Shown here in pieces: positions 6,970-13,467 of a DNA stretch of 37,334 nt. A program made the translations under genes and the position numbers. The DNA is taken from positions 1-37,334 of IMG/VR virus record IMGVR_UViG_3300046460_000427, one strand, 5' to 3'. The stretch comes from a virus. A model generated the notes under the pieces. It saw nothing but the letters and a program-made list of their open reading frames with translations, was not told the origin of the DNA and searched no databases. Position 1 is the first letter of the stretch, and each line of letters starts with the position of its first letter.

Positions 6970-7670
6970 CCATGGGCATGCCCGCACCGAAATTCGCGAC
7001 CGATCCGCACCGCCGCGCGCTGATCGCGAAGGTCAAGATCGCGCAGAAGGAACTCGGCCTGGACGAAGACACCTATCGCGGTGTCCTGCTGGAGGTGACG
7101 GGCCGGCTGAGCGCTGCCGACTGCACCGACGCGCAGTTGGGCAAGCTGGTCGAGCATTTCCGCCAGCATGGGTTCAAGCCGAAGTCCGCCCGCAAGCCCG
7201 GCATGGCGCGGCTCGCCGACCATCCATCGGCCCGCAAGGCGCGTGCGATGTGGATCTCGCTCTATAACCTCGGCGCGATCGACAATGCTTCGGAGCAGGC
7301 GCTGGAGGCCTTCGCGCGCCGCCAACTGGACGTCGCGGCGCTGCAATGGGCGAACCAGACCCAGTGCTACAAGCTGATCGAGGCGCTCAAGGCCATCGCC
7401 GAGCGCCATGGATGGCCCCAGCGCGCGGACTATGTGCCCGCGATCCACGCCCATCACGCGCTGAAATATGCGCTCGTCGAGGCGATCGTCGCGAAGCTCA
7501 AGAGTACCGATCTGGCACATTCCGGCTGGTCGATAGCGGAAACCGCCTATCGTCTCTGTGGCATCGGCGATGGTGTTCACGGCATCTTCGAAAGCAGCGA
7601 TCTGGATCAGATTGCCCGGTCGCTCGGCGCGAAACTGCGCGCCTTTGCCCCGGCATCGAAGGGGGCATGA
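6966..7670 (+). CDS. gemA: GemA/gp16-family regulatory protein (234 aa)
   Basis: The N-terminal half matches the Mu GemA (gp16) family: HRRALIAKVKIAQKELGLDE, followed by the TYRGVLLEVTG and GFKPK blocks typical of the family. GemA of Mu is reported to alter host gene expression and DNA topology. The C-terminal half is helical with conserved-looking Trp residues. The start ATG at 6966 overlaps the previous stop; a second ATG two codons later is also usable. It lies just upstream of the Mor-family activator, as in many Mu-like phages, and overlaps the next small gene by ATGA. Confidence 0.85.
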   Translation: MTMGMPAPKFATDPHRRALIAKVKIAQKELGLDEDTYRGVLLEVTGRLSAADCTDAQLGKLVEHFRQHGFKPKSARKPGMARLADHPSARKARAMWISLYNLGAIDNASEQALEAFARRQLDVAALQWANQTQCYKLIEALKAIAERHGWPQRADYVPAIHAHHALKYALVEAIVAKLKSTDLAHSGWSIAETAYRLCGIGDGVHGIFESSDLDQIARSLGAKLRAFAPASKGA

Positions 7671-7861
7671 ACATGGGCAGCAATCATTCATACCGCATGC
7701 CTGTGTCCGCCCGGCATTTCAGCACCCGTCACCGCGCCGCCCATGTCGACTGGGAGCGGCAGCCCCTGGTCGGCGGCGGCACGCGCCATCGCCACAAGGT
7801 GCGCTGGCACGGCTACGCCATCGCGTTCGCCATCGGCGCGCTGATCGGCCTGCTCATCTGA
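7667..7861 (+). CDS. Small C-tail-anchored membrane protein (64 aa)
   Basis: Not recognised. The N-terminal 48 residues are polar and very rich in His and Arg; the C-terminus is one hydrophobic segment (YAIAFAIGALIGLLI) ending at the last residue. This predicts a tail-anchored inner-membrane protein with a cytoplasmic basic domain. The ATG overlaps the gemA stop as ATGA and three bases separate its stop from the mor ATG. Possible roles include superinfection exclusion or host membrane effects, but this is only a guess. Confidence 0.6.
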   Translation: MNMGSNHSYRMPVSARHFSTRHRAAHVDWERQPLVGGGTRHRHKVRWHGYAIAFAIGALIGLLI

Positions 7862-7864
7862 GCC

Positions 7865-8251
7865 ATGGCGAAGCCCAGGGCCACCCATCCCAGCCACTCC
7901 CCGGAGTTTGGCAATGTGGCCGGCATCATCGGTGATGCCGCGACGATGGCCCTGTGCGAGCGTTTCGGCGGGGTGCGCCTCTACATTCCCCGCCATATCA
8001 GCCCCACCAATCCGATCGCGCAGGCGGTCGGCATCGATGCGGCGAACCGCCTTGCCGAATATCTGCACGGCACGAATATCGACCTGCCCAAGGCCTATCT
8101 CGGCCGCCGCCGCGTGATCGAGATGAAGGGACAGGGTTTCAACGCCCGGCAAATAGCACTTGCCACGGGCTACACGGATCGTCACGTTCGCCACATTCTG
8201 GCAGATGCCCGCGAAGACGATGGGCAGATGACGTTCCCCGGTATGTTCTGA
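7865..8251 (+). CDS. mor: Mor/C-family transcriptional activator of late genes (128 aa)
   Basis: Length (128, against 129 for Mu Mor) and pattern fit the Mor family. An N-terminal dimerisation helix region is followed by ERFGGVRLYIPR at residues 32-43, the Gly-Gly/Tyr-Ile-Pro strand signature. The C-terminal HTH lies at about 90-113 (GQGFNARQIALATGYTDRHV). Mor proteins bind an inverted repeat just upstream of -35 and recruit RNA polymerase. The gene is last in the early/middle operon and faces a 61-bp gap holding a palindrome shared with the other late promoter region. No second C-like gene is visible, so it may serve as both Mor and C. Confidence 0.92.
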   Translation: MAKPRATHPSHSPEFGNVAGIIGDAATMALCERFGGVRLYIPRHISPTNPIAQAVGIDAANRLAEYLHGTNIDLPKAYLGRRRVIEMKGQGFNARQIALATGYTDRHVRHILADAREDDGQMTFPGMF

Positions 8252-8256
8252 GACGA

Positions 8257-8274
8257 CCGGGCGGAAATATCTCC
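8257..8274 (+). promoter_or_regulatory. Candidate Mor operator upstream of the lysis operon
   Basis: The element CCGGGCGGAAATATCTCC contains a near-perfect palindrome, GGAAATATCTCC at 8263-8274 (dyad centre 8268.5). An almost identical copy lies at 18425-18442, ahead of the protease gene. In Mu the Mor dyad is centred near -43.5, which would put the transcription start at about 8312, one base before the lysin ATG. A weak -10-like sequence (CATAGC) lies at 8300-8305 and there is no good -35, as expected for an activator-dependent promoter. It corresponds in position to Mu Plys. Confidence 0.7.
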
Positions 8275-8312
8275 GGCTAAGAGCGCCGCCCGAATAGCTC
8301 ATAGCTTGCCCC

Positions 8313-8957
8313 ATGAGCGGGGAAAACAATGACATCATCGTGCAAGGCTGGAGCGAACGCTATGCGGTCGCCGGGCGTGCCCTCCTGGGCATCGAAGGCG
8401 GCCACGTCAACGATCCCGTCGATCGCGGCGGCGAGACCAAATTCGGCGTTTCGCTGCGCTTCCTGGTCGCTGAGGGCCAGATCGACCTCGACGGCGACGG
8501 CATCGCCGACTTCGACCTAGACATGGACGGCGACATAGACGGCGCCGATATCCGCAAGCTGAAGCGCGGCGACGCGCTCTATCTCTTCCACCGCTGTTTC
8601 TGGCTGCGCCTCGACGCCGACAGCTTCGCCCCGCCGATCGGCGAGATGCTGTTCGACCAGGCCGTGAACGGCGGCCTCACCGCCGCGCGCAAGATGCTCC
8701 AGCGCGCCGTCAATGCCAGCCTCGTCACATATGGACTGAACGGTCAGGCCCTGGTGATCGACGGCGTGCTGGGCACGGCGACGCGCGCCATGATCGACCG
8801 CGTCCTTCAATGGAACGGCGCCGGCTTGCCGACGCTGATCAACGCGTATCGCGACGTCGTGGCGGATCGCTATCGCGCGATCGTCGCCGCCAATCCTTCG
8901 CAGAAGCGATTCCTCAATGGCTGGCTGAACCGCGCCGCCCAGCTGGGCCGCGCCTGA
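8313..8957 (+). CDS. GH108-type endolysin with EF-hand-like insertion (214 aa)
   Basis: Peptidoglycan-degrading lysin. The N-terminus has the glycoside hydrolase 108 signature, LLGIEGGHVNDPVDRGGETK at residues 24-43, with E28 the expected catalytic acid. The C-terminal half matches the PG_binding_3 domain (IDGVLGTATRAMI, then FLNGWLNRA). Between them residues 58-79 are a run of alternating Asp (DLDGDGIADF and DMDGDIDGAD), like paired EF-hand or dockerin calcium loops. No signal peptide is visible, so release depends on a holin. No Shine-Dalgarno precedes the ATG. It is the first gene after the candidate Mor-dependent promoter and overlaps the i-spanin gene by TGATG. Confidence 0.93.
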   Translation: MSGENNDIIVQGWSERYAVAGRALLGIEGGHVNDPVDRGGETKFGVSLRFLVAEGQIDLDGDGIADFDLDMDGDIDGADIRKLKRGDALYLFHRCFWLRLDADSFAPPIGEMLFDQAVNGGLTAARKMLQRAVNASLVTYGLNGQALVIDGVLGTATRAMIDRVLQWNGAGLPTLINAYRDVVADRYRAIVAANPSQKRFLNGWLNRAAQLGRA

Positions 8958-9481
8958 TGTTCGGGCTCTCCGCCTTTCGGCTCGTCGGCATCATCGCCGG
9001 CAGTCTCGCCATCTTCGGCATCGCCTGGGCCGTGCAGGATCGCTTTCGTCTTGCGGAGATCGTCCACCAGGCCGAGCGCTGCGAAAAGGCCAGCACAAGC
9101 GAAACCGCCAGCGTCGTCGACTGCACGCCGCCGATGCGCGTTCAGGTCGAGCAGGCGCGTCAGGCCCGCCAGTGCGACCGCGCGCTCGCGCAGAAGGACC
9201 GCGCCAAAGCGCTTTTCGAGATCCGCGCCGTCTGCACGGCAAACGTCCTGGTCGAGGTTGCCGCGCGCTCAGCCGCCGAGGGCAATCTGGCCGATGCCAG
9301 GGCGACGATCGCCACCGTGACCGCCGGGCAGACCGCCGCGGTCGAACGCGCCGAGGCGCGCGCCCTTTCCCTCTCCCAGCAAAGGACCAAGGCCGATGCC
9401 GCTGTTGCTTCAGCGCCGCGCCTGGCTAACGGCCTCGCTCGCTGCGATGCTGACTGCCTGCGCCGCCTCGCCGGCCGATAG
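8957..9481 (+). CDS. Inner-membrane spanin subunit, Rz-like (174 aa)
   Basis: Identified by architecture and context. One N-terminal transmembrane helix (about residues 7-26) is followed by a long, charged, Ala/Arg/Glu-rich periplasmic helical region suited to coiled-coil formation. It follows the endolysin directly with a one-base overlap, and a lipoprotein gene begins inside its 3' end in another frame, the classic Rz/Rz1 layout. Spanins fuse inner and outer membranes in the last step of lysis. Six periplasmic Cys residues are unusual and might form disulfides. The same frame is open from 8810, but ATG at 8957 begins the membrane helix. Confidence 0.8.
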   Translation: MFGLSAFRLVGIIAGSLAIFGIAWAVQDRFRLAEIVHQAERCEKASTSETASVVDCTPPMRVQVEQARQARQCDRALAQKDRAKALFEIRAVCTANVLVEVAARSAAEGNLADARATIATVTAGQTAAVERAEARALSLSQQRTKADAAVASAPRLANGLARCDADCLRRLAGR

Positions 9482-9704
9482 GCCCGCGATCAAGCCTGAT
9501 CCCGTCATCGAGCAGCGCACCGTCGTCATGACCCGCTGCCCGGCCGAGATCATGGCCGCGATTCCCGCCTTCGAACCGCCCGCCCCCGGCTTCTTCCTGG
9601 AAGCGCCCGCCGACGTGCTCGACTGGATCGGCCGGCATTTCGCGCGCGAGCAGCTGCTGGAGCGCCGCCTGACCGACGCGAAAGGACAGTGCCCCGATGG
9701 CTGA
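9396..9704 (+). CDS. Outer-membrane lipoprotein spanin, Rz1-like (102 aa)
   Basis: It begins inside the Rz-like gene in another frame (86-base overlap). The N-terminus is a lipoprotein signal: basic QRR, a hydrophobic stretch, then the lipobox LTAC at residues 19-22, so signal peptidase II should leave a lipidated Cys22. The mature part contains prolines (PAFEPPAPGF), as in Rz1 proteins, and a C-terminal helix. AAAGGA upstream of the ATG can serve as ribosome site. Its stop overlaps the ATG of the fibre-like gene. Confidence 0.82.
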   Translation: MPLLLQRRAWLTASLAAMLTACAASPADRPAIKPDPVIEQRTVVMTRCPAEIMAAIPAFEPPAPGFFLEAPADVLDWIGRHFAREQLLERRLTDAKGQCPDG

Positions 9705-11217
9705 CCTTGAAACCCGTTCGATCGTCCAGTTGGATCGCGCCGTCGTGGTCCCCGATGACGCCTATGTGCCTGTCCAGTCCGAAGACGCCCCTGCGCGGCG
9801 TGTGCCAGTCAGCGCATTGTTCAGCCGCTATCTGGGCGTTGCCGCTACCTATCCGACGCTGGCAGAGCTGGAAGCCGACCTCGACCATGCCGAGGATGCG
9901 CTTGCGCTCGTCTTCAGCGATCCCGACCCCACGAATTCGATCTACTATCGCAAATCCGGCGCGTCGGGCGCGGGCTCGTGGGAACGGACCAACATGGTCA
10001 CGGGATCGTCAGGCCCGGCCAACAGCACCTATACGAGCACAGCGGCGCTGGAAGCGGCGGCGGTCACGAATGTCAGCGCGATCCTGGCGGAGGCGGGGAA
10101 GGCAGGCACCTTCACCGTGCGGGACTATGCTGATTTCACGGCCGAGGTCGCGGCCGACATCGGCAAGGTCAATTACATCCGCTCCACGGTCACGCCGGCC
10201 AGGGTCTGGGTGCGCGCCAGCATATTGGCGCAGAGCGCTTCGCTGACAGGCAAGAGCGGCTCCGGCACGGTCCAGGACACGATTTCGCTGCTGGAGGGCA
10301 TGAGCGTTTCCCCCCAGGTCGATTCGCTGTTTATCGGTGACGGATCGACCGCGAGACATGGTGCGGTCCTGAACCTCGCGGGCACGTCCGCCTCGCAGAA
10401 TGAAATCGGCTTTTCCGTCGCGATCGACAACGCCGTCCTGGTCGGCGGCGGAAAAAGCTATTCTGTCGGCCTGTTCGCGGCACAGACATCGCGCGCAGGT
10501 TCGTGCACCGGATATGGGCTGAACACGATCTTCCGGTCCTACGGTCCGCCCGGCACCAGCATCGAGGCGAACACCGACAATTTCGGCCCCGACAGCGGCA
10601 ACCTTGTTACGCAGAACAGTGTCTTTGGCGCTTATGCCTGGATCACTGGCATCAACATCCTCATCGCCGGAACCGGCAACGTGCTGGCCGGATTGGTGAT
10701 CGGATCGCCGCCCGCCTATGTGAAGAAGATCAATCGTGGCATCCTGATCGACGGCGATTGCATCCGCCTCAATGGGATCGAAGACACCTCCGACGCGCCG
10801 ACCGCTTATATGATCCGCGGTGCTAAGGGCGTCGGCATCGATACGACCAATGCCACCTTTTCCTCGAACCGCGCCCTCTTCATGGCTGCAGGTCATTTTC
10901 TCAGCTGGATGGTGGGCGGCACACCTCAGGACGTGCTCGGCGTCAGCGGCACGGACTTCCAGATCGGCTACGGCGTGGCGCGGACGCTGTTCGGGTCGAG
11001 CATGATCCCCGGTGCAGACAATGCGTTCGCGCTCGGATCGGATGCCGAGCGGGTATCGCGCCTGACGGCTGTCGAGCTGAAGAACGTCCTCCAGATCCTC
11101 GTCGCTGCGGCGCCGCCGAGCGATCCCCCGGCAGGCCAGTGCTATTTTTACATGGATAGCGTGACGGGCAAGGCAACCATCAAGGACGCGGCCGGCGTCG
11201 CGCACGCCCTTTGGTAA
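9697..11217 (+). CDS. Tail fibre/spike-like protein (506 aa)
   Basis: Probable virion fibre or surface protein. The N-terminal 110 residues resemble the base of phage fibres: repeated VPVSALF/LAELEADL segments and IYYRKSGASGAGSWERTN near residues 87-104, a motif seen in many tail-fibre N-termini. The centre is Gly/Ser/Thr-rich with short beta-like repeats, and the end has a small strand-rich knob (CYFYMDSVTGKATIKD). There is no chaperone domain or transmembrane segment. Its place between lysis genes and DNA-packaging genes is unusual, since the standard fibre genes of this phage lie at the far right. It may be a decoration or an acquired receptor-binding protein. Confidence 0.65.
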   Translation: MADLETRSIVQLDRAVVVPDDAYVPVQSEDAPARRVPVSALFSRYLGVAATYPTLAELEADLDHAEDALALVFSDPDPTNSIYYRKSGASGAGSWERTNMVTGSSGPANSTYTSTAALEAAAVTNVSAILAEAGKAGTFTVRDYADFTAEVAADIGKVNYIRSTVTPARVWVRASILAQSASLTGKSGSGTVQDTISLLEGMSVSPQVDSLFIGDGSTARHGAVLNLAGTSASQNEIGFSVAIDNAVLVGGGKSYSVGLFAAQTSRAGSCTGYGLNTIFRSYGPPGTSIEANTDNFGPDSGNLVTQNSVFGAYAWITGINILIAGTGNVLAGLVIGSPPAYVKKINRGILIDGDCIRLNGIEDTSDAPTAYMIRGAKGVGIDTTNATFSSNRALFMAAGHFLSWMVGGTPQDVLGVSGTDFQIGYGVARTLFGSSMIPGADNAFALGSDAERVSRLTAVELKNVLQILVAAAPPSDPPAGQCYFYMDSVTGKATIKDAAGVAHALW

Positions 11218-11234
11218 AAACGGAGACTAGAGCA

Positions 11235-11558
11235 ATGCAGATCGTTGATTTCAGTGCGCACATTCTCGGCCTCGACGGCCAGCCAGTGATGCGGGATGGG
11301 AAGCCGGTGACGTTCCGGGCCGTCAGCCAGGCGGCCTTGATCGAAGTGCAGGTCGCGGCTGACGCCAATATGCCTGCCGGCCAGAAGGCCGACTATTTTC
11401 GCATCGCGATGCTCGCGAACGCCGATCGGGTCGAAATGCATGTTGATGACGTGTCGTTGCTGAAGGCGCGGATCGAACAGGTCATGACCCCTCTGGTGGT
11501 CGGTCGCGCCCGCGAGCTTCTCGACCCTCCGGTCTCAGGCGATGACAATGCCGCATAG
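11235..11558 (+). CDS. Small phage protein, unknown function (107 aa)
   Basis: Not recognised. The first 40 residues read like a short beta domain in which a default setting is specified (LGLDGQPVMRDGKPVTFRAV), followed by helices. I chose ATG at 11235 because GGAG lies 9 bases upstream; the in-frame TTG at 11211 overlaps the previous stop but has no support. It lies between the fibre-like gene and the membrane protein, and its 3' end overlaps a small gene in another frame. Confidence 0.6.
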   Translation: MQIVDFSAHILGLDGQPVMRDGKPVTFRAVSQAALIEVQVAADANMPAGQKADYFRIAMLANADRVEMHVDDVSLLKARIEQVMTPLVVGRARELLDPPVSGDDNAA

Positions 11559-11712
11559 CTCGACCATGCGCGACACGCTGCGCAAGACTCCGCGTGCCAA
11601 GGCACAGCCGCAGCTGGAGCGGGAAACCTTCTCCCTTCCGCCTGCGACGCTCCGCTTTCCAGATGGAGAGGAGCAGGAACGAGAGGTGCGTCATGATGCG
11701 CCTGCCGAATAG
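11542..11712 (+). CDS. Very small charged protein (56 aa)
   Basis: Short frame filling the gap between its neighbours. It starts inside the 3' end of the previous gene (ATG at 11542; a second ATG follows two codons later) and stops at 11712. The protein is highly charged, with a basic N-half (RKTPRAKAQPQ) and an acidic C-half (GEEQEREV), and is likely disordered. No function can be given. The close fit between flanking genes favours a real gene, but it could be a non-coding spacer. Confidence 0.4.
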   Translation: MTMPHSSTMRDTLRKTPRAKAQPQLERETFSLPPATLRFPDGEEQEREVRHDAPAE

Positions 11713-11729
11713 TGCTGAGGCCGCCGCGC

Positions 11730-12218
11730 ATGGCTAAGGACGCATTGCTGCTGGGCGCGGCCGACATCGTCCAGCGCCTTTCGGGCGCGTGCCTGGGCGC
11801 GGTGATCGCCTCGGCCGGCGCTGTCGCCGGGCCTGTGATGCCCGTGCATTTCGGCCCAAGCATTATCGTGCTGCTCGGCTACGACCTGCCGCTGCTGCCC
11901 GCGATCATCGGCGCGATCGGCGTGGTGGCGACGCGGCAGTTCGCTCCGCTCACGGCGGTCGAAGCGCGCATCAGCCGCACGGGCCGCTTCGCGCTGACCG
12001 GCATGATGGTGCTCGTCATCATCGCCCTGGTCATGTCCGGAGAGCGGCGTCCACTCGTCATCACCGGCCTTGCCGGCGGGCTTGGCTATTCCGGCGTCGC
12101 CATTTTCGAACTGCTCGCCAGCGGCGTCAAAGTGTTCGCCGGCTTCGCCATCGAGGCGTTCACGCGCGGCGCCGTCTCCATCATCAAATCCAGAGGCCCG
12201 AAGGAGGGCGACGAATAA
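11730..12218 (+). CDS. Multi-pass membrane protein, candidate holin (162 aa)
   Basis: Three or four hydrophobic segments are visible, at about residues 20-40, 50-72, 90-107 and 112-140, with a short charged C-terminal tail (KSRGPKEGDE). A phage membrane protein two genes past the lysis cassette, in a phage whose GH108 lysin has no signal peptide, is a reasonable holin candidate; no other strong one lies next to the lysin. It is larger than typical class I holins, so a membrane-associated morphogenesis role is also possible. ATG at 11730 is preceded by a TGAGG; GTG at 11712 is an alternative. Confidence 0.55.
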   Translation: MAKDALLLGAADIVQRLSGACLGAVIASAGAVAGPVMPVHFGPSIIVLLGYDLPLLPAIIGAIGVVATRQFAPLTAVEARISRTGRFALTGMMVLVIIALVMSGERRPLVITGLAGGLGYSGVAIFELLASGVKVFAGFAIEAFTRGAVSIIKSRGPKEGDE

Positions 12219-12595
12219 TGCAGCTCGACGTTGCTTCCATCCTTGCGCTCGGCCTGCTGGTCGCGCTCGTCTTTCTCGCCGTCCGATCAAACAAGGGATC
12301 GCCCCAGCTCGACCGCGCCCTGGTGCGCGAGCACGCCAAGCTGAAGAACCGCATCGCCAAGGTCGAGGCCGACCTGAGCGGCTGCGCCACCAAGGTCGAT
12401 ATCATGGCGCTCAGCGGCAAGATCGAGGCGCTGGAAGAGCATGCCGCCTCGGCCGGCGACATCAACGCCCTGGAGGGCAAGGTCAACGTCGCGTTGGCGA
12501 AGATCGATGCCGTCGAGAAGTCATCCGACCGCACCGCCAAGGGCGTGGAGCGCATCGAGACATTCCTCATTGAAAAAGGCCTGGGAGGCCGCTGA
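12218..12595 (+). CDS. DUF2730-like membrane-anchored coiled-coil protein (125 aa)
   Basis: The N-terminal hydrophobic helix (about residues 5-22, SILALGLLVALVFLAV) is followed by a basic stretch and a long heptad-rich helix to the end (KLKNRIAKVEADL, KIEALEEHA, KVNVALAKIDAVE). This matches the DUF2730 family found in Mu-like prophages at the gp25 position, just before gp26, gp27 and terminase genes. Role unknown. It overlaps the previous stop by TAATG and shares its last base with the next gene's start. Confidence 0.7.
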   Translation: MQLDVASILALGLLVALVFLAVRSNKGSPQLDRALVREHAKLKNRIAKVEADLSGCATKVDIMALSGKIEALEEHAASAGDINALEGKVNVALAKIDAVEKSSDRTAKGVERIETFLIEKGLGGR

Positions 12596-12897
12596 TGACC
12601 GAATTTGCCGACCGTATCTGGGAAGAACGCCGCCTGCTGATGCTCCAGCTGCTCAATGGCATGGACGATGGATCGGCGGGCGACCGATCGCTGACGCTGG
12701 GTCTGCGCGACCTTGGTCATGACCGGATCACCCGCGACCAGGTGCAGACGCATCTGAGCTGGATGAAGGACCAGCGCCTCATCTCCATCATCCCGCTCGC
12801 GGATGGCGCGATGGCCGTCACCATCACCCAGCGCGGCGCAGATATCGCCGCCGGGCGATCGGCGATTCCCGGCGTGCTGCGCGGCGGCCGCGTCTGA
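12595..12897 (+). CDS. gp26-like winged-helix phage protein, VpaChn25_0724 family (100 aa)
   Basis: It matches the small winged-helix family that in Mu-like phages precedes the gp27 and terminase genes: an N-terminal helix with EERRLLMLQLL, then RITRDQVQTHLSWMKDQRLI as recognition helix, a beta wing and the conserved end TQRGADIAAGRSAIPGV. It is likely DNA-binding; the exact job in packaging or regulation is not known. Its start overlaps the gp25-like gene by one base. Confidence 0.8.
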   Translation: MTEFADRIWEERRLLMLQLLNGMDDGSAGDRSLTLGLRDLGHDRITRDQVQTHLSWMKDQRLISIIPLADGAMAVTITQRGADIAAGRSAIPGVLRGGRV

Positions 12898-12900
12898 GCC

Positions 12901-13467
12901 ATGCCACGCAAGCGCAACACGCCATCCTCGATCGACCGGCTGCCGCACGAGGTTCAGGAACTGATCGGCCAGTTGCGCCGCAGCGGCCGGACGATCGAGG
13001 AAATCCGCGCCAAGCTGATGGAGCTGGACGTCGAGGTCGCACGATCGACGCTTGGCCGGCATGTGAAGAAGATGGCCGATGTCCAGCGCCGCATGCGCGA
13101 CTCCCGCGATATGGCGCAGGCCCTTGTCAGCCAGTTCGGCGCGGAGCCGGACAACAAGCTCGCCCAGGCCAATATCGACCTGATGCACAGCATCATCATG
13201 CAGACGCTGGCGCACGTCGAGGAGGACGAGAACGGCAACCCGAAGCCGATCATCTTCGATCCCAAGGATGCGATGTTCCTTTCCAGCTCGCTTTCGAACC
13301 TCGCCTCCGCCGCCAAGAACAATGATGCCCGCATCATCAAGGCCAAGGAAATCGGGCGAAAGGAGGAGCAGGCTGCGGCGCGAAAGAAGCTCGAAGCGGC
13401 TGGACGTGCCGGAGACATCGACCCGGAAGCCCTGGTGAAGGCCAAACGCATCATGGGTTATGAGTAA
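12901..13467 (+). CDS. Terminase small subunit-like protein, gp27/DUF3486 family (188 aa)
   Basis: The N-terminus MPRKRNTPSSIDRLPHEV and the HTH region (IEEIRAKLMELDVEVARSTL, residues about 38-57) are typical of the DUF3486/gp27 family, which lies directly before the large terminase gene in Mu-like phages and is taken to be the small terminase or DNA-recognition subunit. The C-terminal third is a charged coiled helix. The stop shares a base with the start of the terminase gene (TAATG). Confidence 0.85.
   Translation: MPRKRNTPSSIDRLPHEVQELIGQLRRSGRTIEEIRAKLMELDVEVARSTLGRHVKKMADVQRRMRDSRDMAQALVSQFGAEPDNKLAQANIDLMHSIIMQTLAHVEEDENGNPKPIIFDPKDAMFLSSSLSNLASAAKNNDARIIKAKEIGRKEEQAAARKKLEAAGRAGDIDPEALVKAKRIMGYE

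Noticed and set aside
11211-11234. TTG at 11211 as start of the 107-residue protein
   Set aside because: It would overlap the previous stop but has no ribosome site; ATG 11235 has GGAG at a suitable distance.
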